A stretch of DNA of 64,000 nucleotides from JAWKRB01 sp041389885 (GTDB taxonomy: Bacteria; Myxococcota_A; Polyangia; Polyangiales; Ga0077539). Under the pieces are notes generated by a model, which was given only the letters and a program-made list of their open reading frames with translations, made no database searches and had not been told where the DNA came from. The translations under genes and the position numbers were made by a program. The stretch covers positions 260,607 through 324,606 of the forward strand of contig JAWKRB010000007.1 of the NCBI GenBank assembly GCA_041389885.1. The letters run 5' to 3'. Positions 43,006 to 52,581 of this stretch are shown here, in pieces (the first letter of the stretch is position 1; every line of letters begins with the position of its first letter).

Positions 43006-43635
43006 ATGGCGCCCCCCAGCCGCGAGAAAGAGCAGCGACGCGCGCAGATCCTCGCCGTCGCGACCGAGGTCTTCGCGGAGAAGGGCTACCACGACGCCCG
43101 CATCGACGACATCGTGGTGGGGGCGGGCATCGCGCGGGGCACCTTCTACCTGTATTTCAGCGACAAGCGCGCGATCTTCGAGGAGCTCGTCGACGGCTTT
43201 CTCGCCCGCCTCGACGCCTCCATCGAGCGCATCGAGCTGACCGACAACGCGCCCCGTCACATGAACGAGATCGCCGAGAACCTCCGCAGGGTCTTCGCGC
43301 GCTTCGCCGCGGAGCCCGCGATGGCGCGGATCCTCCTGAGCGCCGCGGTGGGCATCGACGCCGACTTCGACCGCAAGCTGCTCGCCTTCTACGACGAGGT
43401 GACCGCGATGCTCAGCCGCGCGCTCACCCAGGGCGAGGCCGCGGGGCTGGTGCGCCCGGGCAACGCCGACCTGCGCGCGCACTGCCTGACGGGCGCCCTG
43501 AAGGAGTGCCTCCACCAGCTCATGCTCCGGCGCGCCGACCTCGACCCCGAGGCGCTGCTCGGCGCGCTGCTCGACCTCGTCGCCGACGGCCTCTTCACCG
43601 AGATCTCGCGGAGCGCGGCCGGGCGCAGCCGCTAG
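43006..43635 (+). CDS. TetR-family regulator
   Basis: The product has 209 residues. Its helix-turn-helix reads ILAVATEVFAEKGYHDARI and VGAGIARGTFYLYFSDKRAIFEEL, a typical TetR DNA-binding domain. The C-terminal domain is helical. It is probably co-transcribed with the preceding TetR gene. Its end overlaps the convergent corA gene by four bases. Targets unknown. Confidence 0.85.
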   Translation: MAPPSREKEQRRAQILAVATEVFAEKGYHDARIDDIVVGAGIARGTFYLYFSDKRAIFEELVDGFLARLDASIERIELTDNAPRHMNEIAENLRRVFARFAAEPAMARILLSAAVGIDADFDRKLLAFYDEVTAMLSRALTQGEAAGLVRPGNADLRAHCLTGALKECLHQLMLRRADLDPEALLGALLDLVADGLFTEISRSAAGRSR

Positions 43636-44600
43636 AGCAGGCCCTTCTTGCGAAACCACAGGATCAGCCCCAGCGCGATGCACGCCATCATCGCCAGCGC
43701 CGCGGGGTAGCCGTAGCGCCAGTGGAGCTCGGGCATGCGGTCGAAGTTCATCCCGTAGAGCCCCACGACGAAGGTGAGCGGGAGCATCACCACGCTCACG
43801 CTCGTGAGGGTCTTCATCACGGCGTTCATGCGGTTGGAGACCGTGGTGAGGTACACGTCGAGGGCGCCCGAGAGCAGCTCGCGGTAGCCCTCGGAGAGGT
43901 CGACCACGCGCACGAAGTGGTCGTGAATGTCGCGAAAGAAGGGCACCGCGCGCTCGGGCACGAGGTCGAACTCCCCGCGGGCGAGGCGCTGGAGCACCTC
44001 GCGCTGGTGCGTCGCCATGCGCCGCAGGCGCTGGAGCGAGCGCTTGAGGCGAAAGATGCGCTGGATGAGGTCGTCGCCGGGCTCGCTCACCACCTCGCGC
44101 TCGATGTCGTCGGCCGCCTCGTCGAAGACCTCCATCACGGGCACGTAGCCGTCGACGAGGTGGTCGATCACCGCGTGGGCGATGAAGGCCGGGCCGCGCT
44201 CGAAGAGCCGCGGGTTCCGCTCGAATTCACCGCGCACCTCGTCGGCGAAGCCGACGCCCTCGGGGTGGTGGCTCATCACCCAGCTCGCGGTGAACAGCAG
44301 GTCGACCTCGACGGTCTCGATGCGCTCGGGGTCGCGGTCGGGGCAGCGCACGCCGTGGACCACCACGTAGAGGTAGTCGCCGAAGTCGTCGACCTTGGGG
44401 TGCAGCCGCTCCTGGAGCACGTCCTCGACCACGAGGGGGTGGAGCTTCAGGCCCGTCTCGAGGAGGTCGCGCAGGGGCTCGTCGATGACCGTGGCGTCGA
44501 TCCAGAAGAGGGCGCCGGCCTCGAGCAGCGCGGGGACCTCGGAGAGGTCCGTCGACGCGCGGAGCTTCTTGTCGGAGAGCGTGAAGATCGTCGTGCCCAT
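43632..44600 (-). CDS. corA: Magnesium/cobalt transporter CorA
   Basis: CorA forms pentameric Mg2+/Co2+ channels in the inner membrane. The 322-residue protein has the large cytosolic domain (LKLHPLVVEDVLQERLHPKV). Two C-terminal membrane helices follow, with the selectivity motif YGMNF between them, and then the basic tail LWFRKKGLL. Length fits the family. The start at 44600 is the first ATG of the conserved region. It is divergent from the response-regulator gene by 100 bases. Confidence 0.93.
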   Translation of the reverse strand: MGTTIFTLSDKKLRASTDLSEVPALLEAGALFWIDATVIDEPLRDLLETGLKLHPLVVEDVLQERLHPKVDDFGDYLYVVVHGVRCPDRDPERIETVEVDLLFTASWVMSHHPEGVGFADEVRGEFERNPRLFERGPAFIAHAVIDHLVDGYVPVMEVFDEAADDIEREVVSEPGDDLIQRIFRLKRSLQRLRRMATHQREVLQRLARGEFDLVPERAVPFFRDIHDHFVRVVDLSEGYRELLSGALDVYLTTVSNRMNAVMKTLTSVSVVMLPLTFVVGLYGMNFDRMPELHWRYGYPAALAMMACIALGLILWFRKKGLL

Positions 44601-44700
44601 GGCTTCGCCGCGCAGGGTATCGCCCTCCGCGGCGCGGCGGCGACGGCCCCCCTCCGCTTCTCGGGTCACGCGCGCGCGCCGACGCGGTACCCTCCGGGCG

Positions 44701-45051
44701 ATGTCTACGCTCCGCGCCCTGGTCGTCGAGGACGACCCCTCCCTCGCGAAGCTGATCGCTCGGCTGCTCTCTCGGGTCTCGATCGCCTGCGTCGCCGTCG
44801 ACGGGGTCACCGCGGCGGAGGGCGCGCTCGCCGAGGGTGAGTTCGACGTGCTCATCGTCGACGCGTCGCTCGACGACGGCGACGGGGTCGAGCTGATCCA
44901 GGCGCTGCGCGCGCGGGGCGTGCTCACGCCCGCGGTGCTGGTGAGCGGCTCGGCGATGCCCAGCCCCGACCCCCTCACGCGCTTCCTCGCGAAGCCCTTC
45001 ACCAAAGACTCGCTGCCGGCGCTGGTGCTCTCGCTCGTCGACCCCTCCTGA
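44701..45051 (+). CDS. Single-domain response regulator
   Basis: The product has 116 residues, a stand-alone CheY-like receiver. It has the acidic pair (VVEDDPS), the phosphoacceptor Asp in LIVDASLDDGDG, the Ser switch residue in LVSGSA and the Lys in FLAKPF. No output domain is present. It would act by protein-protein contact or in a phosphorelay. No kinase is adjacent; the two kinases at 54880-58025 are the nearest in this window. It lies 43 bases upstream of nadB. Confidence 0.9.
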   Translation: MSTLRALVVEDDPSLAKLIARLLSRVSIACVAVDGVTAAEGALAEGEFDVLIVDASLDDGDGVELIQALRARGVLTPAVLVSGSAMPSPDPLTRFLAKPFTKDSLPALVLSLVDPS

Positions 45052-45093
45052 CGGGTGCAAGTTCGGCGAGGGCGCGTTAGCGTGGCCGCACAC

Positions 45094-46707
45094 ATGCGGC
45101 ACACCACGGATTTTCTGGTGTTGGGGAGCGGCATCGCGGGCTTGACCTTCGCGCTGCGGGCGGCGTCTCACGGCGAGGTCGTGGTCGTCACGAAGCGCCG
45201 GAGCGAGGACGCGAACACGACCTGGGCGCAGGGGGGCATCTCCGCGGTGCTCGACCCTGGAGACTCCTTCGACGCGCACGTGCAAGACACGCTCGTGGCC
45301 GGCGCGGGGCTCTGCAAGGCCGAGATCGTGCGGCTCTGCGTCGAGAACGCGCCCGCGCGCATTCGGGACCTCATCGAGCTCGGCACGCGCTTCAGCCGCA
45401 ACGCCGACCCCGCGCAGGGCGGGGGCTTCGAGCTCGCGCGGGAGGGCGGCCACTCGGCGCGGCGCGTGATCCACGCGGGCGACATCACGGGCCGCGAGGT
45501 CGAGCGCGCGCTGCTGGAGGCGGCGTCGAAGCACCCCCGCATCACCCTGCTCGAGCACCACATGGGCGTCGACCTGATCACCCTCTCGCGCTTCGCGGGG
45601 GCCGAGGTGTGCAGCGGCGCGTACGTGCTCGACACGAGCAGCGGCGACGTGCACACGTGGATCGCGCGGGCGACGGTGCTGGCCTCCGGGGGGGCGGGCA
45701 AGGTGTACCTCTACACCTCCAACCCCGACGTCGCGACGGGCGACGGCGTGGCCATGGCGTACCGCGCCGGCGCCGAGGTCGCGGACATGGAATTCTACCA
45801 GTTTCACCCGACGGCGCTGTGGCACCCGCAGGCGAAGAACTTTCTGATCTCCGAGGCCCTGCGCGGCGAAGGGGGGGTGCTGCGCCTCAACGACGGCACG
45901 GCGTTCATGGCGAAGCACCACCCGCTCGCCGACCTCGCGCCCCGCGACGTGGTCGCCCGCGCCATCGACTACGAGATGAAGCGCACGGGCGAAGACAACG
46001 TGTGGCTCGACATGACCCACCACACGCCCGACTTTCTCCGGCAGCGGTTCCCGAACATCCACGCCGAGTGCCTGCGCTGGGGGATCGACATGACCGAGCG
46101 GCCGATCCCGGTGGTCCCCGCGGCGCACTATCAGTGCGGCGGGGTGTCGACGGACGCGCGGGGCCGCACGAGCATCCCGGGGCTGTGGGCCATCGGCGAG
46201 GTCGCGTGCACGGGGCTGCACGGCGCCAACCGCCTCGCGAGCAACTCGCTGCTCGAGGGCGCGGTCTTCGGTCACATCGCGGCGAACGACGTCGCGTCCC
46301 ACGCCGTGGCCGAGGCCGCGAGCGAGAAGGTCGCGGACTGGGACCCGGGCACCGCGGTGCCCTCGGACGAGGCCGTGGTCGTCGCGCAGAACTGGGACGA
46401 GATCCGCAGGCTCATGTGGAACTACGTCGGCATCGTGCGCAGCACGCGGCGCCTGCAGCGCGCGCAGCGGCGCATCGCCGTGCTCCAGGACGAGATCCGC
46501 GAGTACTACTGGGACCACCTCGTGACCCGCGACCTGCTCGAGCTTCGCAACATCGCCACCGTCGCCGAGCTCATCGTCGCCTGCGCCCTCGCGCGCAAGG
46601 AGAGCCGAGGGCTGCACTACACCCTCGACCACCTCGCGACCGACCCCGCGCTCGCGCGCGACACGGTGATCCGCCGCGGGGTGAGCGCGAGGCTCCGCCC
46701 GGCCTAG
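45094..46707 (+). CDS. nadB: L-aspartate oxidase
   Basis: This flavoenzyme oxidises L-aspartate to iminoaspartate, the first step of de novo NAD synthesis. The 537-residue product has the FAD-binding VLGSGIAGLTFAL at its N-terminus. It contains TTWAQGGISAV, GGHSARRVIHAGDITGREVE, EFYQFHPTALWHP and the closing FAD loop GANRLASNSLLEGAVFG. The C-terminal helical domain has MWNYVGIVRS. The start at 45094 is the first ATG; a longer frame begins at 45055. quinolinate synthase (nadA) is not in the window. Confidence 0.95.
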   Translation: MRHTTDFLVLGSGIAGLTFALRAASHGEVVVVTKRRSEDANTTWAQGGISAVLDPGDSFDAHVQDTLVAGAGLCKAEIVRLCVENAPARIRDLIELGTRFSRNADPAQGGGFELAREGGHSARRVIHAGDITGREVERALLEAASKHPRITLLEHHMGVDLITLSRFAGAEVCSGAYVLDTSSGDVHTWIARATVLASGGAGKVYLYTSNPDVATGDGVAMAYRAGAEVADMEFYQFHPTALWHPQAKNFLISEALRGEGGVLRLNDGTAFMAKHHPLADLAPRDVVARAIDYEMKRTGEDNVWLDMTHHTPDFLRQRFPNIHAECLRWGIDMTERPIPVVPAAHYQCGGVSTDARGRTSIPGLWAIGEVACTGLHGANRLASNSLLEGAVFGHIAANDVASHAVAEAASEKVADWDPGTAVPSDEAVVVAQNWDEIRRLMWNYVGIVRSTRRLQRAQRRIAVLQDEIREYYWDHLVTRDLLELRNIATVAELIVACALARKESRGLHYTLDHLATDPALARDTVIRRGVSARLRPA

Positions 46708-46798
46708 AGATCCGCGGTCTTTCCCGGCGACGCGCTAGACATCCACCCCTCCCTTGCGGTAGCACGGCGCGCCTATTTTCCTGGGAGAAGTGAAGCCG

Positions 46799-48811
46799 AT
46801 GTCGGTCACCGTCGAAGCCTCGAACGTCCGTCGCGCGCTCGAAATGGCGCGCGAGCAGCGCACGCAGATCACCCGCGGCGCCCCGCTGCCCATCGACACC
46901 GCGCACGTGGTCGGAGCGTGCCCGAAGTGCGGACACCTCGGCGCCACGATCCTCGGGTTCCCCGACCCGCCGTACGCGGGCCCGCAGGGCAAGCCGCGGT
47001 ACCGCAACGCGAAGGAGCTCCAGGCCTTCGTCGAGGAGATCTTTCGCAACCCGCCGCCGCTCCCCGCGCAGGACGACCCCTCGGAGCCCTCCAAGGACCC
47101 GCAGCAGCAGGGCGCCAATTGGAAGGGCTACTGCGTCTGCGGCGCCGACGTGATGCCGCCGCAGCCCGACCCCCGCACGGGCGAGATGCTCGAGAGCCCC
47201 GACGCCACCCCGCGCCTCGTGTGCGGCGTGCGCTTCATCAAGGCCATGCCGGGCGCGGGCGCCGAGCTCGTGCTCGAGGCGCTCTCCGCCGGCGACGGCG
47301 GCGTGGGCTTCGAGAAGGGCGTGAGCCTGGGGTGGAAGCTCCTGCGCGCCCCCGTCGACGGCGTCGAGGCCGAGGTCTCGGGCAAGTTCGACGACGCCGC
47401 CGTGGAGGCCCACTTCGGCCGCCCCCTCACCCTCGCGCACGTGTGGTCCAAGGTCCTCGCCAAGGCCGCGGCGGGCGAGGAGTCGATCGAGAAGGTCGAC
47501 GCCGGCTACTGGGTCTGGGCAGGGCCCCGCGAGAACACGAACCTCGACGAGGAGCTCAAGAAGCTCATCGGCGAAGACCCCGAGAAGGGCAGCTTTCCGC
47601 TCCTCTCGATCCCGCAGCTCGCGCCGATGCCGCAGGGCCCCTTCTTCGCGCAGTGGGCCTACGAGCACGGCGAGGCGATCCAGAAGGGCGACCTCCGCGC
47701 GGGCGTGCTCATCGACCGCGCCGCCGTGCGCAAGCTCATCGAGGCGCAGCTCGGCCGCGCGGCGATGCAGTGGCGCGAGGTCGAGAACGGCGCGCTGATC
47801 CTCGCCACCGCGGGCGAGCTCACCTGGCCCATGGAGACCGCGATCGTGTCGCTCGGCGCCGCCCACCTCGGGTGGTACTTCAGCGAGACCGCCGCCGCCG
47901 CCGTGGGCGAGTGCATGGCCCGGCTGGGCGAGCTCCGCCGCTGGGTCGACGCCGTGCGCGCCGAGCGCCCGGAGATGACCTTCACGGTCAACGGGATGCA
48001 GATCGTCGGCAAGCGCGCCGACGGCACCATGGGCCGCCCGATCAACCTCCAGGACCTGCCGTTTCGCGCGCCGCCGGGCTCGCCTGACTTTCGCCGCGAG
48101 CTCCGCTTCGCCTGCGACGACCTCCCGAAGAACGCCGACCCGACCCGCCGCTGCCCCTGCGGCGAGCGCGCGTGGCTGGCGGCGCGGATCTTTCCGGTCA
48201 AGGTGGTCGAAGACTTCAAGGCCGCCACGGGCGGAAAGTCTCCGAAGATCATCGAGCACTGGGACACCGCGGCGCTCGTCGCGACCATCTCCTGCGACCG
48301 CCACGTGCGCGTGCCCGCGGCCGAGGAGATCGAGAGCACGGGCCTCAAGGACGCGGCCTTCGACAAGCGCCTCAAGGAAGACCTCGCGTTCAACGTCTTC
48401 GCCGTCGACGTGTCCCTCCACGAGGACAAGAACAAGAAGCGCGCGCTCCTCGCCTACGGCCCCCTCGTGGCGAGCGTGGTGATCAACGACCACTTCATCG
48501 CGAAGCTGCACCAGATGTGCGTGCTCCCCGACAAGACCCTGCCGCTGCGCGGCGACGAGGTCAGCGCCGTGGTCACCACGCCCAACGTGCTGTGCCTCCA
48601 CGAGCCCGACTTCGACGACGACATGCTCGAGCAGGTGCTCGACATGGGCGCGGCGATGGACGGCATCCCCGCGGAGGTCCCCATGCCCTTCGACCTCTCC
48701 TGGGACGTGACCCTCACGGCGGAGCCCAAGGGCAACTTCGTGAACCTCCGCCCGCCCCCCCAGGGACAAGGTCAGCCGCCCCAGGGCGCCCCCGGCGGCG
48801 CCCGTCGTTGA
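46799..48811 (+). CDS. Large unknown protein with CxxC motifs (670 aa)
   Basis: I do not recognise this protein. It has paired cysteines: ACPKCGHLG near residue 40, GYCVCGAD near 115 and RRCPCGERAW near 445, which may bind zinc. It begins with an amphipathic helix (VRRALEMAREQR). Two stretches around LVLEALSAGDGGVGFEKG and WVWAGPRENTNLDEELKKL are well ordered. The C-terminal 40 residues are Pro/Gln-rich. No signal or membrane segment is seen. The start at 46799 has GGGAGAA nine bases before it. The stop overlaps the TTG start of a lipoprotein gene (TTGA), so the two are coupled. Confidence 0.7.
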   Translation: MSVTVEASNVRRALEMAREQRTQITRGAPLPIDTAHVVGACPKCGHLGATILGFPDPPYAGPQGKPRYRNAKELQAFVEEIFRNPPPLPAQDDPSEPSKDPQQQGANWKGYCVCGADVMPPQPDPRTGEMLESPDATPRLVCGVRFIKAMPGAGAELVLEALSAGDGGVGFEKGVSLGWKLLRAPVDGVEAEVSGKFDDAAVEAHFGRPLTLAHVWSKVLAKAAAGEESIEKVDAGYWVWAGPRENTNLDEELKKLIGEDPEKGSFPLLSIPQLAPMPQGPFFAQWAYEHGEAIQKGDLRAGVLIDRAAVRKLIEAQLGRAAMQWREVENGALILATAGELTWPMETAIVSLGAAHLGWYFSETAAAAVGECMARLGELRRWVDAVRAERPEMTFTVNGMQIVGKRADGTMGRPINLQDLPFRAPPGSPDFRRELRFACDDLPKNADPTRRCPCGERAWLAARIFPVKVVEDFKAATGGKSPKIIEHWDTAALVATISCDRHVRVPAAEEIESTGLKDAAFDKRLKEDLAFNVFAVDVSLHEDKNKKRALLAYGPLVASVVINDHFIAKLHQMCVLPDKTLPLRGDEVSAVVTTPNVLCLHEPDFDDDMLEQVLDMGAAMDGIPAEVPMPFDLSWDVTLTAEPKGNFVNLRPPPQGQGQPPQGAPGGARR

Positions 48812-49557
48812 CCCTCCCGCGGCGCCAGAGCCCCCTCTGGCGCGCCCTCCTCGCCCTCGCCCCCCTCGCCGCCTGCGCCCCCCGCGCAGGCGCCTCACGC
48901 CCCGAGGCGCGCCCCGCTGAGCGCCCCCTCGCGGGTCGCTACTGGGGCCGCTGGTCTGACACGCCCCCCGACACGCGGGTCACGGTCTGGATCGACGGCG
49001 ACACCCGTCGCTTTCGCGGCGCGTGGGACCTCCCTCCCTGGCACGGCGAGTTCGACGGAGCCCGCGACGGCGACGCCCTCGACGTGCGGTGGCAGCAAGA
49101 GGGCGTGGTCGCGGTGCACGTGCACCACAGCCGCGCGATGCGGTGGCGCCTCGGCCCCGACGGCTCGCTGCGCGGCGAAGACGGCGACGCCGGGGTGATC
49201 GAGCTCACCCCCGCCCGAGACGGAGACCCCCGCCTGCGCGAGGGCCTCTGGATGTCTCGCTGGACGGGCCTGCCGCCGGGCCTCGGCGTGGAGACCGTGG
49301 TGCACCGCGGCGGCGACGGGCGCTGGCACGCGGCGTACCGGTACCAGGGCCGCGAGGGCTCGTTCGTGGGCGAGCTGCGCGGCGAGCGGCTCGCGATTCG
49401 CTGGCGCGAGGTCTCATCGCAAGACGCGGTGAGCGAGGGCCGCGGGCTGCTCGCGCGCTCACGCACGGGCTACGAGGGCACCTACGGCGTCGGCGACTCG
49501 GTGACCGGCGCGGGGCGCTGGTCCATCGAGTCGTTCGAAATCGCTCAGAACAGATAG
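48808..49557 (+). CDS. Lipoprotein of unknown function with TTG start (249 aa)
   Basis: A TTG codon overlapping the previous stop (TTGA) gives a lipoprotein signal peptide with lipobox LAAC near residue 24. The mature part is beta-rich with a repeated pattern: GRYWGRWSDTPPDTRV, then RLREGLWMSRWTGLPPGLGV, suggesting two similar beta-sheet halves of about 110 residues. No catalytic motif is seen. Its 3' end overlaps the convergent gene at 49545 by 13 bases. Confidence 0.65.
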   Translation: MTLPRRQSPLWRALLALAPLAACAPRAGASRPEARPAERPLAGRYWGRWSDTPPDTRVTVWIDGDTRRFRGAWDLPPWHGEFDGARDGDALDVRWQQEGVVAVHVHHSRAMRWRLGPDGSLRGEDGDAGVIELTPARDGDPRLREGLWMSRWTGLPPGLGVETVVHRGGDGRWHAAYRYQGREGSFVGELRGERLAIRWREVSSQDAVSEGRGLLARSRTGYEGTYGVGDSVTGAGRWSIESFEIAQNR

Positions 49558-50324
49558 ACCAGCGCGCCCGAGGGCACGAGCGCGAGCTGGTCGGCCGTGA
49601 CCTCGGTGACGCCGTCGCCGCCGGTGGACCACGCGTACTGCCCCTCGAGCTCGACGCCCACGCCCACGCGCCCGAAGGCCACGCGCAGGCCGACGGCGAG
49701 GGCGGCCTCCACGCGGTGCGCGGCGAGGGAGAAGGCGTCAGGCCCGCGGCGCGTGTCGGTGGCCCGCCCGTCGGCGAAGAGGTACCCGCTGCGCGCGGAG
49801 ACCCAGAGGTCGTAGATGTCGCGCCGGGTGTACCCGAGCTGCAGGGTGAGCTCGCCGCCGTAGACCCGCGACTCGTTGAGCTCGAAGCCCGGCACCGCCG
49901 TGGCCGAGCCCGAGGCGAGAAACGCGAGGCGGGCGTTGGCGCCGCCGGTGAGGGTCCAGAAGCCGTCTCGCAGAAACTCTCGCCGCGCGCCGATGCGCAC
50001 GAAGCGCCCGAGGAGGGCGACGCTCGCCTCGGCGGACCCTCCGAGGCCCGCGCGCCCCTGCACGATGGGCGCGACGCCGGGGGGCTGCGCCGCGAAGCCC
50101 ACGGCGCCGCGCAGTCGGTCCGCGGGCGTGGCCGAGGGCGCCTGCGCGGCCGAGAGCGCCTCCTGAGCGACGGGGGTGACGTAGGAGCTGCCCACGTCGA
50201 GGGCGAAGCGGGACGCGGGGAGCACCCGCGCCGACACCAGGGTAGGCGACGTCGTCGCGCAGCCCGCGGCGGGGAGGAGCAGCGCCAGCGCCCACGCGGG
50301 GAGGCGCGGCGCGGAGGGGGTCAC
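49545..50324 (-). CDS. Predicted outer-membrane beta-barrel lipoprotein (259 aa)
   Basis: The GTG start at 50324 overlaps the ferredoxin stop (GTGA). The signal peptide has lipobox AAGC near residue 22. The rest alternates as short amphipathic strands (RFVRIGARREFLRDGFWTLT, GGELTLQLGYTRRDIYD, VEAALAVGLRVAFGRVGVGV) and ends in LVYLF, an outer-membrane-barrel-like C-terminal Phe. This suggests an outer-membrane barrel or barrel-associated protein; the lipoprotein signal is unusual for such a barrel. Confidence 0.6.
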   Translation of the reverse strand: MTPSAPRLPAWALALLLPAAGCATTSPTLVSARVLPASRFALDVGSSYVTPVAQEALSAAQAPSATPADRLRGAVGFAAQPPGVAPIVQGRAGLGGSAEASVALLGRFVRIGARREFLRDGFWTLTGGANARLAFLASGSATAVPGFELNESRVYGGELTLQLGYTRRDIYDLWVSARSGYLFADGRATDTRRGPDAFSLAAHRVEAALAVGLRVAFGRVGVGVELEGQYAWSTGGDGVTEVTADQLALVPSGALVYLF

Positions 50325-50626
50325 TTGCGAAAGCGCGACGGGTAGTTGTTCGCCGCGGAGCGCTTCTGGAGCTCGGCGTCGTCGGGGTGCAGCCGGAGGG
50401 CGCGCTCGATGAGCACCGACTCGTCCTCGGTGTGGTTGGGGTCGGGGAGGCAGCACTCCACGGGGCACACGGCCTGACACGCCTCGTGGTCATAGAAGCC
50501 GACGCACTCGGTGCAGAGCTCCGGGTCGATCACGTAGATCTCGTCGCCCTCGGAGATCGCGTCGTTGGGGCACTCGGGCTCGCAGGCGCCGCAGTTGATG
50601 CAGTCGGTGGTGATGTAGGTCGCCAT
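50321..50626 (-). CDS. YfhL-type 4Fe-4S dicluster ferredoxin
   Basis: The product has 101 residues. Two cluster motifs are visible: CINCGACEPECP, and CTECVGFYDHEACQAVCPVEC with the long insertion between cysteines that marks the YfhL/Alvin-type ferredoxins. They carry low-potential electrons in the cytosol. The start at 50626 gives the usual MATYITTDC N-terminus; a longer frame upstream is not protein-like. The stop overlaps the start of the barrel gene. Confidence 0.93.
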   Translation of the reverse strand: MATYITTDCINCGACEPECPNDAISEGDEIYVIDPELCTECVGFYDHEACQAVCPVECCLPDPNHTEDESVLIERALRLHPDDAELQKRSAANNYPSRFRK

Positions 50627-50768
50627 CTCGGGTCGTGTCTCCAGCGCGGTAGGGAACGGCGCCTGGGGTGGGTGAGCGCCCTTGCGGGGCGCCGGTTTTC
50701 TAGTCAAGCAACCCCCGCGCGTCAATGCGCAGCGACCCCCCGCCGCCGCTTCTCCCGCGGCGCCCGCC

Positions 50769-52277
50769 TCAGGCGAGGCCCGGCGAGATCCCGGGCGGCA
50801 GCGGCGCCGGGGGGTCGCCCGGCTGAACGCGGGTGAGCGCGAGCGGGTACGCGCAGTAGCGCGACGAGAAGACCCCTGCGGGGCGGTGGTTTCCGCTGTG
50901 TCCGACCCCGCCGAAGGGGAGCTTGCTCGAGGCGCCGACGGTGGGCGCGTTCCACGCGAGGTTGCCGACGCGGAGTCGCCGCGCGCACGCCTCGAAGGCC
51001 GCGGCCGAGGCGGTCCACACGCCGGCGCTGAGCCCGAAATCCGAGTCGTTCGCCAGCGCGACGGCCTCGTCGAGGTCGCCCGCGACGTACACCGCGAGGT
51101 CGGGCCCGAAGATCTCTTCGCGCTGGTACCGCGAGCTCGCCGAGGCGGCGCTCACCCTGCGCACCCTCGGGGTGACGTAGCGCCCGGTCACCGCGCGCCC
51201 GCCCCACTGAGGCGCGGCCACGCGGGGAGCCCGCACGCACGCGCTGCCCTCTTCGTCGGCGAGTCGCTGCGCGGCCTCGAAGCGCTCGACGGCCGCGGCG
51301 GTGGCGAGGGGGCCCATGAACGCGCGGGGGTCCGCGGGGTGGCCCACGACCACGCCCTCGGCGATGCGCGCCACGCGCTCGATCAGCGCCTCGGCCACGC
51401 CGCGGGTGACCACGAGGCGGCTGACGCACGAGCAGCGCTGGCCCGCCGACGAGAAGGCCGAGAGGGCGACCTCCATCGCCGCGCGGTCGAGGTCGGCGTC
51501 GTCGAGGACCAGCGCGGCGTTCTTTCCCCCCATCTCGAGCGCGATCATGCGGCCGGGGCGGTGCGCGTTGGCCGCGAGGATCTTGGTGCCCACGGGGTAG
51601 CTCCCGGTGAACAGCACGCCGTCGACGTCGGGGTGCGCGCTGAGCGCCGCGCCGCTCGCGCCGTCGCCCTGGACCACGTTCACCACCCCCGGAGGGAGGC
51701 CGGCCTCGAGGATCATCTCCGCGTAGAGCGACGCGCTGAAGGGCGCGACCTCGCTGGGCTTGAACACCACGGTGTTGCCCGCGAGCAGCGACGGGACGAT
51801 GTGCCCGTGCGGCAGGTGCAGCGGAAAATTGAAGGGCCCGAGCACGGCCATCACCCCGTGCGCGCGCCAGCGCCAGCCGCTCTTCGCGTCGAGGTCGACG
51901 TCGGCGACGAGGGCGATGCCCTCGTGGAGGGAGATGTCGACCTTGCCGACCAGCGCGCGGGCCTCGGCGAGCGACTCGCGGCGCACCTTTCCCACCTCGC
52001 GCGTGAGGACCTCGGCGATGGGGTCCTCGGCCTTCGCGAGCACGTCGCGCAGGCGCGTCAGCCCGTGGGCCCTGGCCTCGACGCCGAGGGCCTCCCAGGC
52101 CGGCTGCGCGCGACGGGCCGCCGCCACGGCCTCGTCGACGTCGCCGCGCGCGAAGGGCACCTCGCCCAGGACGTCGTCGAGGTCGGCGGGGGAGACGACG
52201 CGCAGCGCGCCGTCAGGGCGGGCGGGCGCCCGAACGCGGCCGTCGATCAGCGCAGAGAGGGGCGTGGTCATGGCCAT
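50769..52277 (-). CDS. astD: Aldehyde dehydrogenase, AstD-like (N-succinylglutamate semialdehyde dehydrogenase)
   Basis: NAD(P)-dependent oxidation of succinylglutamate semialdehyde is the last-but-one step of arginine succinyltransferase catabolism. The 502-residue protein has AVLGPFNFPLHLPHGHIVP, GNTVVFKPSEVAP and VLFTGSYPVGTKI. The catalytic Glu lies in ALEMGGKNA and the catalytic Cys in AGQRCSC. The closing KLPFGGVGHSGNHRPAG is characteristic of AstD. No other ast genes are in the window, so a related aldehyde cannot be excluded. ATGs at 52277 and 52271 are both possible starts. Confidence 0.82.
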   Translation of the reverse strand: MAMTTPLSALIDGRVRAPARPDGALRVVSPADLDDVLGEVPFARGDVDEAVAAARRAQPAWEALGVEARAHGLTRLRDVLAKAEDPIAEVLTREVGKVRRESLAEARALVGKVDISLHEGIALVADVDLDAKSGWRWRAHGVMAVLGPFNFPLHLPHGHIVPSLLAGNTVVFKPSEVAPFSASLYAEMILEAGLPPGVVNVVQGDGASGAALSAHPDVDGVLFTGSYPVGTKILAANAHRPGRMIALEMGGKNAALVLDDADLDRAAMEVALSAFSSAGQRCSCVSRLVVTRGVAEALIERVARIAEGVVVGHPADPRAFMGPLATAAAVERFEAAQRLADEEGSACVRAPRVAAPQWGGRAVTGRYVTPRVRRVSAASASSRYQREEIFGPDLAVYVAGDLDEAVALANDSDFGLSAGVWTASAAAFEACARRLRVGNLAWNAPTVGASSKLPFGGVGHSGNHRPAGVFSSRYCAYPLALTRVQPGDPPAPLPPGISPGLA

Positions 52278-52329
52278 CGATCTTCGCACGGCGAGAGAAC
52301 TTTCGCGGGGCGCGCCCGTCCGACGGGGG

Positions 52330-52572
52330 ATGAAGCCCCTCGTCGCCCTCGCCGTCGCCCTCTCGCTCCCCCTCTCGGCCGCCGCGCAGCCCCGCGCCCA
52401 GGCGGTGCCCACGTCGCAGGAGTTCACCTTCGGCGATCAGCTGGTGCAGAGCCAGCTCCCCAGGCCCGACGACGCCACCGTGCGCGCGCGCGGGACCCGC
52501 AGCGGGCCGAGCCTGCTGCGGATTCGCTCGCACTTCGTGCCGGAGATGCTGAAGTCGGTCGAGCGGCTCTGA
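52330..52572 (+). CDS. Small exported protein of unknown function (80 aa)
   Basis: A signal peptide (VALAVALSLPLSAAAQ) is followed by a short mature part: EFTFGDQLVQSQLPRPDD and LLRIRSHFVPEMLKSVERL. The FxFxDxxL and IRxHFVPEMLKSVE pieces recur in small periplasmic proteins of myxobacteria, as far as I recall. It is divergent from astD (52 bases) and convergent with the Fic gene (nine bases). Function unknown. Confidence 0.6.
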   Translation: MKPLVALAVALSLPLSAAAQPRAQAVPTSQEFTFGDQLVQSQLPRPDDATVRARGTRSGPSLLRIRSHFVPEMLKSVERL

Positions 52573-52581
52573 GCGCGGGGC

